This document shows positions 4,831 to 10,580 of a DNA stretch of 23,148 bases, piece after piece (the first letter of the stretch is position 1; each line of letters begins with the position of its first letter). The notes beneath the pieces were generated by a model. It searched no databases and was not told where the DNA came from. It saw nothing but the letters and a program-made list of their open reading frames with translations. Position numbers and translations under genes: made by a program. This DNA is from a virus, in IMG/VR virus record IMGVR_UViG_3300046007_004185, positions 1-23,148 of that record. One strand, written 5' to 3'.

Positions 4831-5949
4831 CTACGGACCGAAGTCCATGAAGCACGCTGTGATGCTTCCCGTCGACCGGGACCAGGCTTCCGTGCCGTCG
4901 TAGGACGTCGGCGCTGCACTTTCGTACAACGCGACCGTAGCCCGCGGCAGGGTGGTCCCCGTGGGCACAGGAAAGCCCAGCCAGGACTGAGCACCGCCTA
5001 CAGGAAGTTGCCTGATCGTCACGGAGTTCTCCGTGTAGCAGGCGAGCCAGTAGACCCTGCAGGGCTCCAGGTCAGCGTTCAGGGTGAACGTGTAAACGCC
5101 CGGCGCGCTCAGGGGAAGCGTCTCACTGCCCAGGGCAGCCCCGTCGGGACGGAGGTCGTCCTGTACGAGCACGCCGTCCCCGTCGCTCTTGGAGTCGTAC
5201 ACGGCGATGGTCATGTCCCCGGTGGGCGAGCCCCCAGTGATCTGGATGTAGACGCGGACGAGGGTCCCACCACGACGAGGGCTGATGAACGGGATGAACT
5301 CAGTCCTGCCCGCCGTGCTCGAAGCGGCCGTCAGGGCGACACCGTTGATGCAGCCAGCGACGTAGGTTGCTTCGTACCCATTGCCAGTGGAGTCCTGGTA
5401 CAGGTCGGTCGCCGTAAAGTCTTTGCCGTAGCCAGGTTGCGTCCGAGCATCTGCTCCACTGAGCACAATGCTGTCCGCGGTAGGAGTCTCAGCGGGCAGG
5501 GGCCATCCAGTCCGAGTACCGTCAGCGAGGACGTACTGGGTGTGGTCGTCGTCCCCAAGGCCAGTCAGAGCACCGTGATCGGTGACACCACCGCTGACCG
5601 TACCCCAGGTTCCATTGCCCTTGAGCACGTCTGTGGCATTGCCAGACAGGGCAGGGAGCAGCCCTGAGGAGGTCGTGGTGGCATCGGGAATGACGTCCGC
5701 ACCACCAGTGATGTGCCTGTCGGAATGGTCATTGAACTCGACAGCGAGGGCGTCCACGTCATTCGTCAATGACAGGAGGGACCCATCCAGAGCAGTGAGT
5801 GCCTGGAGGGTTCCCTCAATTACTGACTGCTGACTAGCGTCGATAACGTCATTTGAATCAGCCCGAGCAATCAGTTGTTCGATCAGTCCGAGCAGGCGGG
5901 TCTCTACCTGTCGGACTTCATTCTTGTCTGCGGGTCGGGGGAGTCCCAT
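4831..5949 (-). CDS. Tail fibre / receptor-binding protein
   Basis: 372 aa from ATG at 5949, two bases after the stop of the preceding gene; the longer frame to 6162 would overlap that gene. Residues about 10-75 are helical and likely form a coiled coil. Then comes H-S-D-R-H-I-T-G-G-A-D-V-I-P (75-88), a G-N-G-T-W segment (111-115) and T-D-H-G-A-L-T-G-L-G-D-D-D-H-T-Q-Y (123-139), a motif common in phage fibre and collar proteins. The rest is beta-rich, Gly/Thr/Ser-rich and likely the receptor-facing domain. It lacks the T7 gp17 N-terminal anchor, so how it attaches is unclear. It is separated from the other virion genes by the terminase and repeat regions. No clear ribosome-binding site; it is probably coupled to the upstream gene. 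Confidence 0.8.
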   Translation of the reverse strand: MGLPRPADKNEVRQVETRLLGLIEQLIARADSNDVIDASQQSVIEGTLQALTALDGSLLSLTNDVDALAVEFNDHSDRHITGGADVIPDATTTSSGLLPALSGNATDVLKGNGTWGTVSGGVTDHGALTGLGDDDHTQYVLADGTRTGWPLPAETPTADSIVLSGADARTQPGYGKDFTATDLYQDSTGNGYEATYVAGCINGVALTAASSTAGRTEFIPFISPRRGGTLVRVYIQITGGSPTGDMTIAVYDSKSDGDGVLVQDDLRPDGAALGSETLPLSAPGVYTFTLNADLEPCRVYWLACYTENSVTIRQLPVGGAQSWLGFPVPTGTTLPRATVALYESAAPTSYDGTEAWSRSTGSITACFMDFGP

Positions 5950-5951
5950 AA

Positions 5952-6266
5952 CTATTTGCCGTGCAAGAGGTGTTGAGCTAGTTGAGGGTTCTGACGGAGG
6001 GCAGCAATCACCGTTTGCTCGAGCACTTTGACCTGCGCTTCGGACAGCCCCAGCTCGTACAAATCGCTGATTCCGTGGAGGATTTCGTGCAGGAGAGTGC
6101 CTGCGACCTCCGAGTGGTGCTGGTTGCCCAGGGAGATTGTCGGACGGGGCCATTGAGTCCACGTTCCGAACTCAGCTTGACCGTCATTGAAGACCACTTC
6201 GATAGTGGTCCCACCCAGGACAATCGGATTGAGGAACCAAGGAGTTTGCTTTTTGCTCTTAGCCAC
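5952..6266 (-). CDS. Small HExxH metallopeptidase-like protein
   Basis: 104 aa. Start GTG at 6266 with an exceptionally good Shine-Dalgarno (GGAGGTGATC); a TTG at 6278 would place the site inside the gene. The motif H-E-I-L-H-G-I-S-D-L-Y-E-L-G-L-S-E supplies two zinc-binding His, the catalytic Glu and possible third ligands downstream. It resembles the short HExxH proteins common in phages, near the SprT / ImmA groups. It begins V-A-K-S-K-K and has a beta-rich N-terminal half, no signal peptide. It directly precedes and is likely cotranscribed with the tail fibre. Possible roles are processing of a virion protein, action on a host protein, or a structural role. Substrate unknown. Confidence 0.7.
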   Translation of the reverse strand: MAKSKKQTPWFLNPIVLGGTTIEVVFNDGQAEFGTWTQWPRPTISLGNQHHSEVAGTLLHEILHGISDLYELGLSEAQVKVLEQTVIAALRQNPQLAQHLLHGK

Positions 6267-6283
6267 GATCACCTCCAAACTTT

Positions 6284-6296
6284 GGGGCCGCGCCCC
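6284..6296. promoter_or_regulatory. GC hairpin before the metallopeptidase gene
   Basis: GGGGC-CGC-GCCCC forms a compact 5-bp stem immediately upstream of the Shine-Dalgarno of the gene starting at 6266. It may stabilise the 5' end of the mRNA. Confidence 0.3.
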
Positions 6297-6309
6297 GGCT
6301 CAGACGACG

Positions 6310-6600
6310 AAAACGGATTGACCTAAGTAAGTATATATGTATGATATATACTCCATGGTAGTCATTTTATAGAAGAGATTGTAATTGTTTATAGCTTGCT
6401 GAACAGTTCACAATAGTTAACTATAACTAACGTTAACTGGTCTTTCTTCTCTTCTTCTTCTGTCTTTCTGTCTTTCTTCCTTCTTTGTAGTAGTTCACCT
6501 TAACTCACTTTAGTTTAAGTATGGTTTAGTTAACTCAACTTAGGTAAGTTTAACTCAACTAAGGTTAGTTAGGGTGAGTTAAGTATATGTTTGCCCTGCC
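6310..6600. other. AT-rich intergenic region, candidate replication origin or control region
   Basis: This is the only clearly AT-rich stretch in a GC-rich window. It contains a perfect dyad GTATATAT / ATATATAC (6331-6351), palindromes GTTAAC, a pyrimidine tract made of TCTTTC/TTCTTC units (about 6441-6487), and repeated TTAACTCA-type elements, some inverted (CTTAACTCAC at 6499-6508 against GTGAGTTAAG at 6574-6583). No gene fits. Such composition is typical of origins or promoter clusters in podoviruses, which is inference here. Confidence 0.5.
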
Positions 6601-6659
6601 CGAAACCGTATCCCCTCCGTAAGTCCTTGTTTTGCAAGGGGTTAGGACTGAAGTGAACT

Positions 6660-7215
6660 GGCTTCGAGCAGGAGTCAGGACTGGTCTTCCTGATTGAGCT
6701 TGGGGTCAAGCTGGCTCTGAGGTCCTGATTAGACCTGGATTCAAGCTGGCTCTGAGGTCCAGACCGACCCCCTCGCTTCGCTCGGGATCGGTCTCCTTGC
6801 CGAGCAAGACTGGTCTTCCTGATTGAACCTGGGTTCAGAACCGGTCTCCTGATTGAACCTGGGTTCAGAACCGGTCTCCTGATTGAACCTGGGTTCAGAA
6901 CCGGTCTCCTGATTGAACCTGGGTTCAAGCTGGCTCTGAGGCCCAGACCGACCCCCTCGCTTCGCTCGGGATCGGTCTCCTTGCCGAGCAAGACTGGTCT
7001 TCCTGATTGAGCTTGGGCTCAGGACCGGTCTTCGAGATCGGTCTCCTTGCCGAGCAAGACTGGTCTTCCTGATTGAACCTGGGTTCAGAACCGGTCTCCT
7101 GATTGAACCTGGGTTCAAGCTGGCTCTGAGGCCCAGACCGACCCCCTCGCTCCGCTCGGGATCGGTCTCTTGCCAAGCAAGGCTGGTCTCCTGGTTGAAC
7201 CTTCAACCAACCTAC
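6660..7215. repeat. Mosaic tandem-repeat array
   Basis: The array is built from a few modules reused in varying order. One is a 30-bp unit beginning GATTGAACCTGGGTTCAGAA at 6821, 6851 and 6881, with a truncated copy at 6911 and others near 7071 and 7101. A second carries AGACCGA / TCGGTCT arms around CCCTCGCTTCGCTCGGG (6761-6794, 6945-6978, 7135-7168). Between them are GCAAGACTGGTCTTCCT and CAAGCTGGCTCTGAGG modules. The 30-bp unit has the near-palindrome TGAACC-TG-GGTTCA. The units are contiguous with no unique spacers. Frames crossing the array encode only low-complexity repeats. Confidence 0.9.
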
Positions 7216-7236
7216 CCTCACTGGGGGCTTTGGACT

Positions 7237-7363
7237 GTCGACTCCGTCTCCGGGTTTCGGACCTGTCTGTCCGTTGTCCGCTGTCCACCCCGAGCACGCG
7301 GTCGACTCTGTCTCCGGGTTTCGGACCTGTCTGTCCGTTGTCCACTCCGAGCACGCGGTCGAC
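7237..7363. repeat. 64/57-bp tandem duplication
   Basis: The two copies each begin GTCGACTC, at 7237 and 7301, and a third GTCGAC follows at 7358. Both read through TCTCCGGGTTTCGGACCTG and end CGAGCACGCG. The second lacks 7 bases of an internal GTCC repeat. It lies between the mosaic array and the zinc-ribbon genes and has no convincing gene. Confidence 0.85.
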
Positions 7364-7573
7364 TGGTTGGGCCCACTGGCTGGGTGCGGACCCCACCACT
7401 TCCGCAACTGCAGGGGGCGGTACCGGGCCAGCGTCCTCTGTGGCTGCGTGGGCTTGCGCAGGCTGCACTTTGAGGGGTGGGTGGCTACCCTAGGACCTTT
7501 TCCGCCCGAAATCGTTTATACGCGATCCTGGAGCGTTACAGAGGGTGCCCCTGTTTGGGCCCATTCTAGGGCG

Positions 7574-7585
7574 GGTACACTCGCA
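7574..7585 (+). promoter_or_regulatory. GTACACTCRCA motif before the first zinc-ribbon gene
   Basis: GGTACACTCGCA ends 13 nt before the ATG at 7599. The same motif ends 13 nt before the ATG of the paralogue at 7886. Here it is on the plus strand, matching the direction of the gene. Close to the start codon it may be either a promoter giving a very short leader or a translation signal. Confidence 0.45.
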
Positions 7586-7598
7586 CTTTGGGGTAAGC

Positions 7599-7889
7599 AT
7601 GACCATTCATGTCTGCCCTAAGTGTTCTGGTAGTACGGGTGGGGGCTTCGTAACTGCCAACCAAGTGCTGTGCAACACTTGCCGCAAGACGCACCGTCGA
7701 TGCCCAGACTGCGGACGGATTCTGCGACAACGGAGCTTCTCAAACCTCGGCATCTACTGCACTACGTGCAGTAAGGTGAGAGAGAAGAGCTTGCGAAGAC
7801 TTCGAGCTGAAGGGCGTGCCCGTAGCGGAGTTCAGACCCCCGTTCCAGGCTCCCCAACAAAGTACACTCGCACCCCCGGACAATCATGA
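7599..7889 (+). CDS. Zinc-ribbon protein, first of two paralogues
   Basis: 96 aa from ATG at 7599 (GGGGT upstream). It has two four-cysteine zinc sites: C6-x2-C9 with C25-x2-C28, and C35-x2-C38 with C54-x2-C57. The C-terminal third is basic and then Pro/Thr/Ser-rich. It is closely similar to the first 65 residues of the next gene (shared S-G-S-T-G-G-G-F, T-A-N-Q-V-L-C-N and T-H-R-R-C segments). It overlaps that gene by 4 nt (ATGA). Ribbons like these bind nucleic acids or proteins; similar ones occur at the N-terminus of phage endonuclease VII-type proteins, but no nuclease motif is seen. Confidence 0.75.
   Translation: MTIHVCPKCSGSTGGGFVTANQVLCNTCRKTHRRCPDCGRILRQRSFSNLGIYCTTCSKVREKSLRRLRAEGRARSGVQTPVPGSPTKYTRTPGQS
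7861..7872 (+). promoter_or_regulatory. GTACACTCRCA motif before the second zinc-ribbon gene
   Basis: AGTACACTCGCA ends 13 nt before the ATG at 7886, the same distance as in the first paralogue. It lies inside the coding end of the first paralogue (K-Y-T-R-T), so it was copied with the gene or is maintained for function. Confidence 0.45.
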
Positions 7890-8569
7890 CCACGCCCACC
7901 CGTACCTGCCTCAAGTGCTCTGGAAGCACAGGCGGCGGCTTCGCAACCGCCAACCAAGTCCTGTGCAACATCTGCTCAACGACGCACCGTCGATGCTCGG
8001 ATTGCAGACATGTTTTGCCCTTGCAGGACTTCAACAACCGCAGCGGTTACTGCCGTATGTGTAAGTCGGTCAGATCTACAAAGTCGCAAAGGGCTAAGGC
8101 GGGCAACTGTACCCAGTGCAACGGTCCTAAGTCCAGTGTTACCACTAGGTTATGTCAACGGTGCCACATCGGCAACTTACGCGAAAGTCGACGCCAAAAG
8201 ATGGCCGCCAAGTCCAAAACACTCTCTGCCAAGACGATCAAGGCGGTTGAGACTGTCCTGAACGACCCCATGTTGGGCCTCCCCGCGGGCACCAAAGCCA
8301 TCCTCAAGATGGTTGCGGCGAGGGCTACAGCGGCCGCAGACCGGGAGGCTTCCCCGTCGGATCAATCGCGTGCTAACGAGGACGTAGACCGGGCAGTCGC
8401 TGAGACCCCCGACTTGACTGCAACCACGACGGCTGAGGCTCAGGAGGCTTCCCCGTTGGATCAATCGCGTGCTCAAGGAACTGCTCCAGCTCCTTCTCCC
8501 ACAACTCTGCCTTTCGACGTGCAAGAGCCTCATCAACTGATGCTCCCATTCGCTCCACCCAGTAGTTGA
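7886..8569 (+). CDS. Zinc-ribbon protein, second paralogue, with long C-terminal tail
   Basis: 227 aa. Three zinc ribbons: C8/C11 with C27/C30, C37/C40 with C56/C59, and C75/C78 with C90/C93. A basic helical linker follows (R-Q-K-M-A-A-K-S-K), then a segment S-A-K-T-I-K-A-V-E-T-V-L-N-D, then a low-complexity Ala/Pro/Thr tail. The tail repeats E-A-S-P-S-D-Q-S-R-A / E-A-S-P-L-D-Q-S-R-A, reflecting a 99-bp spaced DNA repeat. The last 65 codons lie antisense over the large terminase gene, whose own C-terminal region is conserved; the tail is therefore probably shaped by terminase coding. Likely DNA- or RNA-binding regulator; exact role unknown. Confidence 0.72.
   Translation: MTTPTRTCLKCSGSTGGGFATANQVLCNICSTTHRRCSDCRHVLPLQDFNNRSGYCRMCKSVRSTKSQRAKAGNCTQCNGPKSSVTTRLCQRCHIGNLRESRRQKMAAKSKTLSAKTIKAVETVLNDPMLGLPAGTKAILKMVAARATAAADREASPSDQSRANEDVDRAVAETPDLTATTTAEAQEASPLDQSRAQGTAPAPSPTTLPFDVQEPHQLMLPFAPPSS
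8345..8473. repeat. 30-bp direct repeat with 99-bp spacing at the terminase / zinc-ribbon overlap
   Basis: GAGGCTTCCCCGTCGGATCA plus ten more bases at 8345-8374 recurs at 8444-8473 with a single difference. The first copy spans the stop codon of the large terminase (8373-8375); the second lies inside its coding sequence. A duplication here probably extended both overlapping genes. Confidence 0.8.
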
Positions 8570-10097
8570 CTGCGATGGCCAGGGAGTCCAGGCGGTCGTC
8601 GTGAATGAGCGACCCGCGATCCAGCGTGATGTGCGAAAGCTGGTACATTAGGCTGTACTTGAGGCGCTGTTCAACACCCAGCTCAGGGTGGTCGTCACGG
8701 ACAAACGCCAGGTCCTTCTCGATCAGACGGCGGTCGACGATCAGGTGGTGGCGGTTGATGATTGGCTCGAGCGTCTCGATGATCCGACGCTCCTTCTGGA
8801 CCGAGTGCTTGACCTCGGTCAGGGTGCAGGGGTAGATCTCCTTGAGGATCGGGGTGAAGATCTGAGCCCACATACCGTCCCCGAAGTTGGCCTCGTAGAT
8901 GATCTCATTGACCTGGTAGTCCTTGGCCAACTGGGCGAGCTTGGTCAGGTTTTCAACGGCGTAGCCTCCACGGAGTCCACCGTTCGCCAGTAAAACCATG
9001 TTGTGGGCGCTCTTGCCGAGCACGGTGTAGCCCAGCTCGTCCTTGCCCCGGCCAGAGGGGTCGATGGCGAGCACCCTGCCGTCGTGGGCAACGGGCTTAC
9101 CGATGCGCTCCAGGGGGCGGTAGTACCTGTCCCCCGAGAAGCCTACCGTCTCGATGTCCCAAGCCAGGGACTTGTCCGTGCTGTAGATGTACTTCTCGAA
9201 GCAGGTCGTGACGTCCAGGTCGTCCACGATCAGCTCGCTCAGCTTGAGGGGATAGCGATTGGAGTCACTGATCGACGTGTCGAGCATGAACTGCAGATTG
9301 AAGCCCGAGCGTCCATAGGACAGCTCACGCTCCTGCAGGTCGAGGTCGTCGAAGCGGTCGGGGTCGACAGGCTCACCTACCTCCAGCGGCAGCTCAGAGA
9401 TGTACGGAGCCAGCTTGTTGCCGTATGCACGACGCTGCTTCTCGTTGGGCATCCGAGCAGGCCAGATGCGGATCGTGTAGCCACGGTCTCCGAGCACAGT
9501 GTAGATGGACTCCCCACTCTGTGGGGTTCCCAGGAAGCAGATGCGGGAGGTCTCTCCCGGCTTGAGGACGGCGTCGAACTCCTTGATCGACTCCAGGAGC
9601 TTCTCGCGCATCCCAGGAGTCCAGGAGTTGTTCGCCACCTCGATGTCGTCCGGGATGATCAGGTCAGCACGGCTACCCGTGATCTGACCAGTGATGCCCA
9701 CAGACCGCACTGAGGGGGCGTGAGCAGGCGGTGCCCCGAACACGTCGAAGGCTACCTTGCTGCACCGCTGCTCACCCTGAGGGTACAGGTGGTTCAACCA
9801 CGCGATCTCGGTCAGGAGGCGCAGGGTGAACGTCGTGAAGTCGTCAGCCCGCTGCTTGCTCGCGGACACGACCAGGATGTTCAACGCTGGATTCCAGTAC
9901 AGGTTGAACACCACGAAGGCCGAAGCGATCCAGCTCTTGCCCACACCGCGGTACGCTTCGATCACTTGGCGCTTGGTCCCGTGCTGCATCGCATATGCAA
10001 TGTCGTACTGGACGGGCGTGGGATCGGGCAATCCCAACTCCTTCCACACAAGGTAGAGGAAGTTGCGGAAGTCCTTGAGCTTCTCGTTCTGGACCAC
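8373..10097 (-). CDS. terL: Large terminase subunit (T7 gp19-like)
   Basis: About 574 aa. The ATPase half has Walker A Y-R-G-V-G-K-S-W (49-56), Walker B D-L-I-I-P-D-D-I-E (145-153) and the coupling motif F-L-G-T-P-Q (188-193). The nuclease half has V-L-A-I-D-P-S-G-R-G-K-D (341-352), I-I-Y-E-A-N-F-G-D-G (398-407) and D-D-R-L-D-S-L-A-I-A (499-508), supplying the acidic metal ligands. It drives DNA into the prohead and cuts concatemers. Start GTG at 10097 overlaps the small terminase stop (TAGTG). The last 35 or so residues, Pro/Arg/Ser-rich, look like a late extension over the opposite-strand gene. Length is close to T7 gp19 (586 aa). Confidence 0.96.
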   Translation of the reverse strand: MVQNEKLKDFRNFLYLVWKELGLPDPTPVQYDIAYAMQHGTKRQVIEAYRGVGKSWIASAFVVFNLYWNPALNILVVSASKQRADDFTTFTLRLLTEIAWLNHLYPQGEQRCSKVAFDVFGAPPAHAPSVRSVGITGQITGSRADLIIPDDIEVANNSWTPGMREKLLESIKEFDAVLKPGETSRICFLGTPQSGESIYTVLGDRGYTIRIWPARMPNEKQRRAYGNKLAPYISELPLEVGEPVDPDRFDDLDLQERELSYGRSGFNLQFMLDTSISDSNRYPLKLSELIVDDLDVTTCFEKYIYSTDKSLAWDIETVGFSGDRYYRPLERIGKPVAHDGRVLAIDPSGRGKDELGYTVLGKSAHNMVLLANGGLRGGYAVENLTKLAQLAKDYQVNEIIYEANFGDGMWAQIFTPILKEIYPCTLTEVKHSVQKERRIIETLEPIINRHHLIVDRRLIEKDLAFVRDDHPELGVEQRLKYSLMYQLSHITLDRGSLIHDDRLDSLAIAVNYWVERMGASVDEALARRKAELWEKELEQFLEHAIDPTGKPPEPQPSWLQSSRGSQRLPGLRPR

Positions 10098-10351
10098 TAC
10101 TTAGCGTGCTTCTCTGCAAAGTTCGTACTGTGCATCTGGACGTTCTCCCGGTCGAACGGGAGGATCTTGCCCAACGTCGCCAGGCTGCTGTCAGGGGTGA
10201 TCGTGGCGTCGATGTTGTTGTCCTTGAGCAACTGGCGGGCGATGTTCAGGTCGGCACTGGTAGCCGTGCCTTCCGCGATCCGTCGGAGCAGCTCCTTGGT
10301 GAGAGCTTCCTGGATGTTGCTGAGCGTGTCTGCGACTTCTTTCTTACCCAT
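10097..10351 (-). CDS. terS: Small terminase subunit (T7 gp18-like)
   Basis: 84 aa from ATG at 10351, which overlaps the previous stop as TAATG and has GGGGAAA upstream; the longer frame to 10384 was rejected. An N-terminal helical segment (A-D-T-L-S-N-I-Q-E-A-L), then S-A-D-L-N-I-A-R-Q-L-L-K-D-N-N-I, a pattern typical of podovirus small terminases, then L-A-T-L-G-K-I-L-P-F-D. It lies immediately before the large subunit, as in T7. It would recognise the DNA and regulate the large subunit. T7 gp18 is 89 aa, so the length fits. Confidence 0.85.
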   Translation of the reverse strand: MGKKEVADTLSNIQEALTKELLRRIAEGTATSADLNIARQLLKDNNIDATITPDSSLATLGKILPFDRENVQMHSTNFAEKHAK

Positions 10352-10578
10352 TAGTGTTTCCCCATGATGAGGTTCGTGATCCAACTCGAGAAGGCTCCCG
10401 CGGCGATCCCAATGCCAATTAGCTTGGAGCGGTCCTGCTCGAGCGAGCCAATCCTACCATCGTGCTTTTCGTCGGTCTCCAGGAGCTTGTGCTGCTGAGC
10501 AGCCATTGCATCCAGCTTCCCTTCGATACGGCCGATGGCGACGAGTGCTTGGATCGTGTGGTCGTTCTTTTCGTCCAT
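10351..10578 (-). CDS. Small membrane protein, holin candidate
   Basis: 75 aa from ATG at 10578, two bases after the gp16-like stop. Residues 1-50 are charged and helical with heptad-like spacing (G-R-I-E-G-K-L-D-A-M, G-R-I-G-S-L-E-Q-D-R). One membrane segment follows at about 53-72 (L-I-G-I-G-I-A-A-G-A-F-S-S-W-I-T-N-L-I-M), and the protein ends K-H. This is the layout of XhlA-like small phage membrane proteins. Its place before the small terminase matches T7 gp17.5, the class II holin. No endolysin is visible nearby, so the lysis role is an inference from position and topology. Confidence 0.6.
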   Translation of the reverse strand: MDEKNDHTIQALVAIGRIEGKLDAMAAQQHKLLETDEKHDGRIGSLEQDRSKLIGIGIAAGAFSSWITNLIMGKH

Positions 10579-10580
10579 GA

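Noticed and set aside
5281-5310. A second hammerhead core near another CTGATGA
   Set aside because: CTGATGA occurs in the tail fibre region, but there is no stem II followed by GAAA and no GUC next to a stem I.
6821-6927. CRISPR array
   Set aside because: The 30-bp repeats are directly contiguous with no unique spacers, and no cas gene is near.
6569-7468. Minus-strand protein genes across the repeat array
   Set aside because: The frames encode only the repeat modules, several overlap each other, and none has a ribosome-binding site or domain; 30-bp units keep a frame open by chance.
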